Below, piece by piece: positions 1 through 7,600 of a stretch of 11,391 bases of DNA (position 1 is the first letter of the stretch; each line of letters starts with the position of its first letter). The DNA lies in assembly GCA_036939355.1 (NCBI GenBank), contig JALLAP010001395.1:1-11391 (forward strand), in the 5' to 3' direction. A program made the position numbers and the translations under genes. The notes under the pieces were generated by a model. It saw only the letters and a list, made by a program, of their open reading frames with translations, was not told the origin of the DNA and searched no databases. The DNA is from Thalassiosira profunda. Taxonomy: Eukaryota > Bacillariophyta > Thalassiosirophyceae > Thalassiosirales > Thalassiosiraceae.

Positions 1-1144
1 CCACGCGCTTCTTGCCGGTGCGGAGGTACCGCCGCATATACTTGTCGTGACTCGCGGCATCCTTCTCGTTGCAGATCATGCTGATATTCTGCTCGAGAAA
101 TTCGGCCCTGGTGTACCCAAAGGCTTGACAGGCTGCTTCGTTCACCACGATGATCTTCCCGCGCTGGTCGATGCCGAACATTGGGTCGAAAGATGCATTG
201 ATCATGGCCTGGCACAGATTATCCTTGTGCTCGATCTCCGATCGGTGCTCTTCCATTTGGCTTAGATCCTTCATGTGGGCAAAGTACACGGCCTGTTTGG
301 AGGCAGCGAAGGATTGGTTCAGGCTCAACCCTAGCTCGATGGAGAGCTCCTGCCCATCTTTAGTGGCTGCCGTGGTCTTTTGTTTCTGGTTGATGGAAGG
401 GGCGTTCATGAAATCCAGCAGGTTCTGGACCTCGCGTGCGGTAGGGCAGATGGTAGCGATCTCTTTCCCCAGAAGCTCATCGCGGGTGTATCCGAAGAGG
501 TGCACGGCGGGATCGTTGGCAACGGCGATGGTGCCATCCTCGTGGAGGCCAACCATGGGGTCGAGCGAAGCCTGCACAACATCCTGCATGTGCTGACGCA
601 ACTGCGAGCTCTTCTCAGCAGAGTGTTCAGTGCCCTCTTCCGCGATGCTGGCCATCGTACGTCTCCCGTTCGTGTGATCGTGTGCAGGCGTCACGTAGGC
701 ACACGCATAAACGTCTCTGTTGGCCTCGCCACAGAAGTCCGGCGGCAGCTTGACAAGATTGATGCGGAAGTCGAGGCGGCTCCCGTCGTTGTCAGTCACA
801 TACACGTTGTGGTGCTGCGGCTCCGAGTTGGCCAGGCTGTTTGCAATGTCGTCCCAGCACGTTGTCGCCACCCCGCGAGGGGAGGTGGGGGCGAACGAAA
901 AGATCGAGCAGAGGCTCATTGCGTTCACGTCAGTTAAGAACATGAGCTGCGACGCCTTGTTTCGATAAACGATCTTGCCCTCGCGGTCGACCAAGAAGGC
1001 GGCATCCGGAGAGCCGGTCATAAACGTGACGAGTCGGTTGATAGTGGAACCGTCGATGGCGGGGGTCGAGGAGGCGGAGGTTTCTGTGGACGCCGTCGAG
1101 GACGACGAGTTCCCGGCGTGGAGCTTGGCGAAGGGGCAGGACAT
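1..1144 (-). CDS. Multi-PAS-domain sensor protein, 3' partial
   Basis: Uninterrupted minus-strand frame of 381 codons running off the left edge; an in-frame TGA lies just upstream and the ATG at 1144 is the first after it. After a Ser/Thr-rich leader (residues 12-28) come three PAS-type units: PAS-1 about 35-150 (core VDREGKIVYRN at 52-62), PAS-2 about 188-297 (FGYTRDEL at 217-224), PAS-3 from about 310 to the edge (IDQRGKIIVVNEA at 325-337, FGYTRAEF at 342-349, then HDKYMRRYLRTG). The linker at 292-308 is charged and helical, as between tandem PAS domains. PAS domains bind small ligands or cofactors and pass a signal to an output domain; that domain, if any, lies outside the window. The flavin-binding LOV cysteine motif (GxNCRFLQ) is absent, so these are probably not blue-light LOV domains. 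PAS identity is confident; ligand, output and cellular role are unknown. Confidence 0.85.
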   Translation of the reverse strand, partial: MSCPFAKLHAGNSSSSTASTETSASSTPAIDGSTINRLVTFMTGSPDAAFLVDREGKIVYRNKASQLMFLTDVNAMSLCSIFSFAPTSPRGVATTCWDDIANSLANSEPQHHNVYVTDNDGSRLDFRINLVKLPPDFCGEANRDVYACAYVTPAHDHTNGRRTMASIAEEGTEHSAEKSSQLRQHMQDVVQASLDPMVGLHEDGTIAVANDPAVHLFGYTRDELLGKEIATICPTAREVQNLLDFMNAPSINQKQKTTAATKDGQELSIELGLSLNQSFAASKQAVYFAHMKDLSQMEEHRSEIEHKDNLCQAMINASFDPMFGIDQRGKIIVVNEAACQAFGYTRAEFLEQNISMICNEKDAASHDKYMRRYLRTGKKRV

Positions 1145-1698
1145 GATATGTGCTGATATCGAGGCGTGTAGGATGCCGCCCAGTTCTGTCGATGCTCACA
1201 AGTGTGCTCGTTGTCGATTCTATCAGTTCTTTGCAATTCGAGGCAATGCAGAGGTATCGGGTGATGGCACCGAGCTGTCAACGGCGGGTTCGGGCGATGT
1301 GTTGGAAAATGAGGTTGCTGGTCAGCGGCATCTCATTTTTTCTCTGTGCAGTTTTGACGGCACGCAAAAATGAGAACTCCAATCCATCGCTGCGAAGGTA
1401 CAGTTACTAAACCTCTGTCCTCCCGGCAAATCTATTATTAATTCCTTTGTATACATTAATTTCCCGGTAAAAATAATACAGATTCCTTAGTTAATTTTAT
1501 CAGGTGGAACGGTTCGTGGTTCACTCTCAGCCACACAATCTCCCGTATCTACGATAAGTCATACAGTCTCTACGTAGCCCCTCGCGCCGCCCAGGTGCGC
1601 CGCCCCTTCCTTTTTCCCGCTCACTTTAGGACCCTGCGTTGTTGCAGCAAGAGGCACCGTAGTGTGAGAGTCACCACCCTACCAACGAACATTCAACC
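1145..1698. promoter_or_regulatory. Divergent intergenic region between the PAS gene and eS12
   Basis: These 554 bp separate two divergently transcribed genes and must hold both promoters. The stretch from about 1400 to 1510 is clearly AT-rich against the GC-rich genes. A pure pyrimidine tract (1603-1618) lies about 80 nt before the eS12 start codon, followed by TCACTTT at 1621-1627. I see no convincing coding sequence, tRNA or TATA box at a defined distance. Short frames in 1145-1400 lack any recognisable protein character. Confidence 0.5.
1603..1627 (+). promoter_or_regulatory. Pyrimidine tract and possible initiator of the eS12 gene
   Basis: Sixteen uninterrupted pyrimidines (1603-1618) followed by TCACTTT, 72-96 nt before the eS12 ATG. 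Ribosomal protein genes in many eukaryotes start transcription in such a tract (TOP-like), and oomycetes have a YCAYTYY-type initiator that TCACTTT would fit. The position is suitable for a transcription start, but nothing in the sequence proves initiation here. Confidence 0.35.
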
Positions 1699-2244
1699 AT
1701 GGCTGACGAAGAAGTCCCCGCTGAGGAGATGGCCGAGGAGGTCGAGGAGGAGGTTGCCGAGATGAACGTCCTGGACGCCCTTAAGGAGGTGAGTTGTTGA
1801 TGTTTGCGCGCGGATGTGACGCCGCCTCGATGGGGCAAACCGCCCTCGTTCGTCCCAATTTCTGACCGTCAACCTCCATCGAACGAAAAATAGGTGCTCA
1901 AGAAGGCCCTCGTCCATGACGGCCTCCGCAAGGGCCTCCACGAGTGCGCCAAGGCCCTCGACCGCCGCTCCGCCCGCCTCTGCTGCCTCGCCAAGGACTG
2001 CGAGAACGAGGAGTACAAGAAGCTCATCCGCGCTTTGTGCGCCGAGGGCGAGGTGTCCGTCATCATGGTCGACTCCGGCAAGGACCTCGGCGCGTGGTGC
2101 GGCCTCGCCAAGCTCGACGCCGAGGGGGAGGTGAAGAAGGCCGTGCGGACGAGCTGCGCGGTCATCACCGACTTCGGCGAGGAGACGCGGGCGCTGACGG
2201 TGCTCCTGGACTACCTTCAGAAGCAGGCCGACGGCGAGGAGTAA
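1699..2244 (+). CDS. RPS12: 40S ribosomal protein eS12, two exons
   Basis: Joined exons 1699-1788 and 1894-2244 give 146 residues ending at TAA 2242-2244. The protein is the L7Ae/L30e-fold eS12 of the small ribosomal subunit, located on the 40S beak, a structural component of cytosolic translation. Diagnostic blocks follow the family in order: [11 protein letters not shown] (31-41), [12 protein letters not shown] (49-60), ALCAEGEV (77-84) and [13 protein letters not shown] (89-101), matching the human VLKTALIHDGL, AKALDKRQAHLC, ALCAEHQI and VDDNKKLGEWVGL blocks. The start is fixed by an ACC context before the ATG and by the absence of other in-frame ATGs upstream of the conserved part. The first 22 residues are unusually acidic (14 Glu/Asp), longer and more acidic than the human N-terminus. 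Codons are strongly GC-ending, as expected for a highly expressed gene here. Confidence 0.95.
1789..1893 (+). other. Spliceosomal intron of the eS12 gene
   Basis: The intron begins GTGAGT and ends AATAG, is 105 nt long and falls in phase 0 after codon 30 (Glu). Although 105 is a multiple of three, the fourth intron codon is TGA, so retention would truncate the protein at 33 residues. Removing it joins NVLDALKE to [10 protein letters not shown] exactly as in eS12 homologues, which supports both boundaries. It is the only intron I can support in this window. Confidence 0.93.
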
Positions 2245-2724
2245 AGGAAACGTCAAACTGGAAGATGATTGGATTTGGAAGGGCCCTTTCACTTGCTACT
2301 TGCAATAGATGAGTCATGAATAATTTTCGTCATCTTTGACACACAACGAGAATTGCTTTACAGATCTGATTGCAAATGGATGCTTTGTTATCATCTCTAC
2401 AACACGTTCGTTATCACCTTTGTAGCAGCACTTTGACCTCTCAACTCTCATCAGTTGTGTTGCATGTAGGTAAGAAGTGCATCCAACTTCACAACCAGCT
2501 ATGCTGCAGTGCGCCCGAATCTTCTTTGGCCCAAAGACTGTTTTGCTGTCCATACATTCTGGGGGCGAAATAATGGATGCCGTGGGTGCAGGATAGTATG
2601 GTACGCCTCTCACTTGCTCCCCTTCCATCTTGCAATTGATGAGAGAGCTCCCTGGTATTTTTCTGCCTTTTTGTTGCGTGGGGAGATGTTGTGCTCAGTT
2701 GCATCGCTCAATCGAAAGTATCTA
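2245..2724. other. Convergent intergenic region, no supported gene
   Basis: These 480 bp lie between the 3' ends of eS12 (plus) and the small helical protein gene (minus), so they should contain both 3' UTRs and polyadenylation sites. Base composition is more AT-rich than the genes. Short frames on both strands have no domain, no repeat character and scattered Cys/Leu/Ser-rich translations typical of non-coding sequence. The only structure I see is a degenerate direct repeat (2286-2313 and 2607-2643). Confidence 0.5.
2286..2643 (+). repeat. Degenerate direct repeat pair
   Basis: Positions 2286-2313 and 2607-2643 share two blocks in the same order: TCACTTGCT and CTTGCAATNGATGAG, with an extra stretch of about ten bases between the blocks in the second copy. 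The first copy is about 45 nt after the eS12 stop codon. CTTGCAAT recurs at 4383-4390, five nt after the stop codon of the BspA-like gene. It could be a 3' UTR element, an old local duplication or chance. Confidence 0.3.
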
Positions 2725-2979
2725 TCATCGAAAGCCCCGCGCCTTCTCCAGCTCCGCCTTTCGCGCCGCCCGCTCCTTCTGCCGCTGCGCCAGCTCCTCG
2801 TTTTTCGTCGTCCGTTTCTTCTTCGCCTCCTCCAGCTCGGCCTGCCTCTTTGCCACTTTGGCGTCTATCTTCGCATCGCCCTTTTGGTCGTCTTCGCCGC
2901 CGGGAAGGGACAGGCCGGCGTCGGAGGCGAATTTCTTCGCCTTGTTCATGGCAAATACGCCCTGTATGGTGTTCCACAT
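2725..2979 (-). CDS. Small charged helical (coiled-coil) protein, hypothetical
   Basis: An 84-residue frame from ATG 2979 to TGA 2725, with an in-frame TGA upstream. I do not recognise the family. The N-terminus (MWNTIQGVFAMNKAKKFA) is mildly amphipathic; after a GlyGlyGluAspAsp turn near 28-31, residues 36-84 are almost entirely Lys, Arg, Glu, Ala and Gln, a strong single-helix or coiled-coil pattern. Codons are mostly G/C-ending, like eS12, which favours a real gene over chance. No signal peptide or membrane segment is visible. It is divergent from the BspA-like gene, with 232 bp between start codons, so the two may share a promoter region. An ATG two codons upstream is absent (the codon there is GTG), so 2979 is the best start. 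The composition could equally suit a nucleic-acid- or cytoskeleton-associated protein; no function is assigned. Confidence 0.6.
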   Translation of the reverse strand: MWNTIQGVFAMNKAKKFASDAGLSLPGGEDDQKGDAKIDAKVAKRQAELEEAKKKRTTKNEELAQRQKERAARKAELEKARGFR

Positions 2980-2981
2980 GG

Positions 2982-3026
2982 TCACGTTTGCGCAGCGGAG
3001 TGTTGTAGAGCGAGGTCAACTACCAT
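2982..3026 (-). other. Possible 14-codon upstream ORF before the small helical protein
   Basis: On the minus strand an ATG at 3026 opens a 14-codon frame that ends with TGA at 2984-2982, only 2 nt before the ATG of the 84-residue protein. If the transcript starts upstream of 3026, this arrangement could lower or couple translation of the main frame. The transcription start is unknown, so the assignment is speculative. Confidence 0.2.
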
Positions 3027-3128
3027 GCACCTTGCCAAATCGAGGTCTTTCAGGTTGAACTTGCATGCACCCGAGCGCCGACCGGGTCGAAAGAAGAAGT
3101 GGAAGGAGGCAGGCCAGGCGAGAGGCGA

Positions 3129-3147
3129 GACGTGCTTCCCTCCGTCC
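3129..3147 (+). promoter_or_regulatory. 19-bp shared upstream motif, copy 1
   Basis: GACGTGCTTCCCTCCGTCC, with its 5' end 83 nt upstream of the BspA-like start codon. The identical 19 bases recur at 4566-4584 before the next plus-strand gene. It combines an ACGT core, as bound by bZIP factors, with a pyrimidine-rich run. Same sequence, strand and similar spacing suggest a core promoter or leader element; this is inference. Confidence 0.4.
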
Positions 3148-3211
3148 TCAGTCCCCCCTGTCGTCGTCCTGGCTCAGTCCTGCCTTCTGCCTTCATCTCA
3201 ACAAAACGAAG

Positions 3212-4378
3212 ATGAAGTTCGCCGCCTCAGCCCTCCTCCTCGCCCTCGTCTCCGCGAAGGGAGAGGAGTGCTTTCAGAACGGCTACGAACTGAGGACGGC
3301 ACTCGGCGAGTACATCGACGGGGACTGTGGCAACGGAACCAGCGCCAGCGCGTGCAATGTCACCCAAACCTACGGCTCCCCGATCGGATCGTGGTGCGTC
3401 GGCAATGTAACCTCCATGGCATGGCTCTTCAAGGGCCGGGAGAAATTTAACGAGGACATATCTGCGTGGGATCTGTCGCGCGTGACCTCTACCAAGGAAA
3501 TGTTCTACGAAGCATCTGCATTCAACGGCGATGTATCCTCCTGGAATGTCGGCCTGGTTACGGATATGAATGGCATGTTTGCAAAGTCAGGGATTAGGGA
3601 TCAAGATCTATCGTCGTGGGATACCTCAAAGGTCACAGCGATGACCATCATGTTCTATGGAACGTACTTCAGAGGAAGGGGCACTGCAAATTGGAATACA
3701 TCCTCCGTAAAAGACATGGCAATGATGTTCAATAATGCTTATCACTTCAATGAGGACATTGGATCATGGGATGTATCCAAAGTGACCAGCATGGGGCACA
3801 TGTTTAGGACCGCCAGCTCCTTCAATCAGGACCTGTCGTCGTGGGCTATATACCGCAACAAGGACTTTCTTCGGATGTTTTATGAAGCGAGATCGTTCAA
3901 TCAAAATCTCTGTCCCTGGGGTGACCGAAACTTCCCATTCAGATTCAGCAGTTTTGGGGAGCTTACCAACAGCCAGGGGTATGATTCGGAGGGGATCTTC
4001 TTCTACTCGGGGTGCAAATTCCAGGATGAGCCGCAACGACGAAATGCGGTAGGAGCAGGCGGCACAGTGGCAGAAGGCGCGGCAAACGGACCCTTCTGCG
4101 CAAGTGACTGTACTCCAACAGTGACGCCGACTGCCTCTCCTTCTTTGGATCCAACTGCAAATCCAACGCAAGGATCTCCTCCACCTCCTACATCACGGCC
4201 CAGTTCATCTCCTTCCGATATCCCTATTGGGGAAGATTCCCCAGAGCCTGGAAGTGCAGTTGGAGCAGGTTCTCCTGAGGATGCCGGAGATGTTGGTGGT
4301 TTAGCCAACGCAAGTGGTTTGGCAGCCCTCCATATTGCTTCAGTTTCTGTTGTTGTTCTCGTTGCGTCATTTCTGTAA
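3212..4378 (+). CDS. Secreted BspA-like (DUF285) repeat surface protein with GPI-type tail
   Basis: 388 residues from ATG 3212. The frame is open further upstream to an ATG at 3065, but that adds an Arg-rich stretch before a clear signal peptide (MKFAASALLLALVSA), so 3212 is the better start. A Cys-containing N-domain (C20, C39, C48, C62) leads into repeats of the BspA-like/DUF285 type, consensus WDxSxVTxMxxMFxxAxxFNxDLSS. Tryptophans at 61, 86, 111, 136, 161, 186, 211 and 236 are spaced exactly 25 residues apart. Then come a second Cys-containing part (C234, C268, C296, C300), a Pro/Thr/Ser stalk (about 301-340) and a hydrophobic C-terminal tail (369-388) with no charged cytoplasmic end, typical of a GPI-anchor signal. 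N-glycosylation sequons occur at N41, N49, N65, N162 and N366. It probably sits on the cell surface and binds proteins or cells; the ligand is unknown. Confidence 0.88.
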   Translation: MKFAASALLLALVSAKGEECFQNGYELRTALGEYIDGDCGNGTSASACNVTQTYGSPIGSWCVGNVTSMAWLFKGREKFNEDISAWDLSRVTSTKEMFYEASAFNGDVSSWNVGLVTDMNGMFAKSGIRDQDLSSWDTSKVTAMTIMFYGTYFRGRGTANWNTSSVKDMAMMFNNAYHFNEDIGSWDVSKVTSMGHMFRTASSFNQDLSSWAIYRNKDFLRMFYEARSFNQNLCPWGDRNFPFRFSSFGELTNSQGYDSEGIFFYSGCKFQDEPQRRNAVGAGGTVAEGAANGPFCASDCTPTVTPTASPSLDPTANPTQGSPPPPTSRPSSSPSDIPIGEDSPEPGSAVGAGSPEDAGDVGGLANASGLAALHIASVSVVVLVASFL

Positions 4379-4667
4379 CTGACTTGCAATCAGCTGTTTT
4401 GAGGGAGTAAGGTCGCTCGCTCTCTAGCAGAGAGAATTATTGTAGGTGCGCTTTCGACTTAGGTGCTCTTATCCAATAGGTCGATGCTTGATAGCTAGCG
4501 ACGCTGCGTTTGTGAAAGCATGCTTGCTTGTCCCAGGGCCTGAGGCCAAAAGAGCCAAGGGGGCTGACGTGCTTCCCTCCGTCCGCCACCTTCCCCTCCA
4601 CCCTCCGTCCATCTCCACCCTCCACGCACTTTCCTCACTCTCCCCCCCCTCGCCGCATTCCACCAAC
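4379..4667 (+). promoter_or_regulatory. Intergenic and 5' leader region of the TANGO6-like gene
   Basis: 289 bp between two plus-strand genes. The first part should contain the 3' UTR of the BspA-like gene. From about 4572 to 4660 the plus strand is strongly C/T-rich, a probable 5' leader, beginning within the shared 19-bp motif. TCACTCT at 4635-4641 resembles a YCAYTYY initiator, 27 nt before the ATG. The protein frame is open upstream to about 4446, but that part contains no ATG and translates to a Pro/Ser/His-rich low-complexity stretch. Confidence 0.45.
4566..4584 (+). promoter_or_regulatory. 19-bp shared upstream motif, copy 2
   Basis: Exact second copy of the sequence at 3129-3147, here with its 5' end 102 nt upstream of the TANGO6-like start codon and preceded by T, so the left end reads TGACGTG. 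It opens the long pyrimidine-rich leader of this gene. The ends of the two copies diverge immediately outside the 19 bases. Confidence 0.4.
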
Positions 4668-7600
4668 ATGGCAGCAGCAGCCGATGGCGGAGGACCGACG
4701 GCGCCCCCTGTGGTGCCGGCAGCGCCCATGCTATCGCCTCCATCGGCAGATGCCAAAGAATGGGAGCGAAAGGCGACGCACATCCTCGCGGCCATCCGAT
4801 GCTTCGTCGATGCGCTGCGGACCGCCCCCTGCCTGAAACTGAACGCGCTGCATCTGACGCGGATCACACCTAAAATTGAGGGCGAGGCGTGTGGAGATTG
4901 CAATGATGAGACATCTCTCTTTGCGCATTTGGACTCGCTTGGTGTGTTGCAGCAAGTAGAAGAGCTGGGACATCAGTCGGGTGCATCAAGCGCCAGTGCG
5001 TCCGAGCCAACAACAATACACGAGCCGGAGTCGGTAGAAGCCCTGCTGCAAAATCAATACGAGGACGACGAGCGGAGGCAAATCTTGCATAGAATTGTGC
5101 TGCCTTTGTTGAGACATCTGGGAGAGTGCTACGAGGTGTTGGACAGCATACCGCAAACACAGCAGGAGCAACCAGAAACTGCATCCACTACACAATTAAA
5201 TGCATCGAGGAGCAGGCGGAAGAACAAGGCGCCCCCGCCGCTGGGAATGCTGTCCCTCAACGATTACACCAACGTGGCCTGCTTGTTGGAGTTTGCAATG
5301 TCCATATCTCTGGTCCCCTGCTTGGAGCATCCCGAGGTGTATCTCCCCACCCTACCGACGGGGCGCACCTTTGATTTGACGCAGGTGCCAATTCGCAAAA
5401 TCCACAACCACTCCACAGTCATGTCGCAGAAGAGGAATCAAATGCTGCCAAAGTCGCTGGCGGGGCGCATATCGAAGGTGGCGCTGACGTGGGGAACGCT
5501 GAGCGCCGCGGAGAATCAAAACAGACTTTGCAACACACTCTCCAAATCCCCGGGCGATCACTGCGAAGTGCATCAAATCTACCACATTTTCAACACACAT
5601 CGAGCATACAAGGAAATGAGAAGTCTTGCGACAGTGGTGGGGCGTGTTCTCCTCCTCGATCGATTCAGACCAATGCTGCTGCCACGGCATCTGGGCGACA
5701 TTTATCTCGCCGCGCTCATTGCCGAACGATTGCACTGGCAGCTGTTCCGATTGCAGGCTTCAGATTCGGTGGTTCGCAGGCGATTGGAGGCACTGGTGAT
5801 GTCTGAGAAGGAAGCCAAAAAGGAGAACAGTCACCAAATGCAGTCGTTGCAGAAAGCTCTGTTGTTTACTCCGTTGGCGCTTCCGCCTTGGTGCATGTCT
5901 CCGGAAGATACGATACCATTTCCATCGCAGAGAGCTGTCGATCGCCGAGAGGTGGCACTGGCGTATCGCGGCCTCCTGGGCGGTGGAGCGTCCGTGAACG
6001 TCGCCGGCTCCTCGAATCCTAGCATACCGCTGTGGCTGCGCCTGCGCCTAGGACAGTGCTTGACAAAGCTGGCAGGCGAAGATTTGCAATCGGTTGTCGA
6101 GGTGTTTGTCGCATCGGCCCGTGGCCCTGGCAGAGGAGAACAAAGTGACAGTGGCAGTGCGATTGATGATGCCATGACCAGCGCCGCCGCTCGTTTGGCG
6201 CGTGCGCTTTGTGCCACGCCAACAAGTGCTCCCAATTCGTCATTATCAAACGGTCGTTTCTACGAACGACTGTGCTCTCAATTTACCGACTTCTTGTTCG
6301 CGCAAGGAGATCGATTGCTTGAAGACTTCAAATCAAAGGAAGGCGGTGAAATTGATCAATCGCGTTCATCGATGGCGATGCACCTCACTCTGTGGGCCAC
6401 CCTGGCGCAACTACCAGAGGGAACCAGGAAATCCTTTTTCACCGCCAAATTAGCTGCAGGGTTGATGCCGTCGGAAGGCGAGTCTCCAAATAGTTCTGCG
6501 ATTCAATCCACAGCTGCAATTGCAGCCTGGCTTCTGACAATCCCATCTTCGCTGGATGCGTCGACTGAGAGGATAATCCATTCGTTCTTGTCCACGCCAT
6601 TATCGGACGATCAAGCGACAATTTTTGGTCAAGTGCTTCGACTGGCAGCTTCTTATTCTCGAAAGGAGTCTCTGGGGGAGTCGAGCTTGGTTGTCGAGGT
6701 CGCCGCGAACGATGCCGAAGCGACTGCTGCAAAACTCTCCCAGATTGCTCTTGCCCACATGATCCACGTCATTGCTCGATTGGAAGGATCGAAGGACGCT
6801 TTGCCATTGCTGAAGGCCGTTTCTGCTAATGGTATTGGCGCATCAGAAACCGTCGATCTGCCAACCCTGGTTGAGGGAGTTCAAGATAGAGCAAAGAGCC
6901 TCGTCGGAGCTATCGCATCTCTTTCCCAACTGGCAGATGATGCAAAGGAGAGCAACGCTCCTCTCCGATCCCTAACCAGCAATCTGTTCCAGCTGGCGTT
7001 GGTCGTGCACTTCACAACCCTGTCCGCAGAAGGAGGTGGTGCGGTTGGGACCGAGGACTTGAAACTTAGTCTGCCTGAAAGCAACAGAGATGAGCTCAAG
7101 ATGGCTGCAACCGCCCTGCTTGGTGAACTCTGCGAAAACTGCTCGCCTTCGTCTCTCCTGGCAAGCGGTGACAGCGGCGTTCTGAAAATGTTGGGGCTCG
7201 TCGTCAATTCAGCTGNCGCCTTCGTCTCTCCTGGCAAGCGGTGACAGCGGCGTTCTGAAAATGTTGGGGCTCGTCGTCAATTCAGCTGCGGCTCTTCTTC
7301 AAGAGGACCAAACAACTAACACTGCATCCGAGGATTTCAACGAGCTGGTATCGACTACGGCCATCGTTCTGAGCTTGCTCGTTGCGCTACTTGAGCTTGG
7401 AGAGGAACGGCGATCAACTGCAGACGAAGCCTTCTTCCGGTCACTCCTTTCTCCGCTTCGCGTGCTGTCAAGTTCAGAGAGCTTACAATCGGCAGACCAG
7501 TCGTCAGCTGTGCCAGAGTTGGCTGAAATGGCGAGCCATGCAATGGCACTCATCGCGGCGCGAGGTGAAACCCCGAGTAGCAATAATGCTGCTTCAGCGT

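Noticed and set aside
47..937. Plus-strand frames of 72, 148 and 185 codons
   Set aside because: They are antisense to the PAS domains, which are well supported on the minus strand.
930..1281. Minus-strand frames of 89 and 87 codons
   Set aside because: They lie in other frames of the PAS gene 5' part; the PAS-1 core is read in the frame starting at 1144.
2314..2628. Minus-strand frame of 104 codons after eS12
   Set aside because: AT-rich, no recognisable domain, no codon bias like the neighbouring genes, and located where two 3' UTRs are expected.
3065..3211. Upstream ATG that would add 49 residues to the BspA-like protein
   Set aside because: The added stretch is Arg-rich and would bury a textbook signal peptide that starts at 3212.
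2509..3450. Plus-strand open frame of 313 codons
   Set aside because: It runs antisense through the small helical gene, across the promoter region and into the BspA-like gene out of frame; the translation is Arg/Leu/Ser-rich low complexity without any domain.
4446..4667. Upstream extension of the TANGO6-like protein
   Set aside because: It starts at a GTG, contains no ATG, and is a pyrimidine-rich leader translating to Pro/Ser/His low complexity.
7144..7288. Biological tandem duplication or programmed frameshift in the TANGO6-like gene
   Set aside because: The copies are perfectly identical and meet at a single N, which fits an unmerged contig overlap far better than a real duplication.
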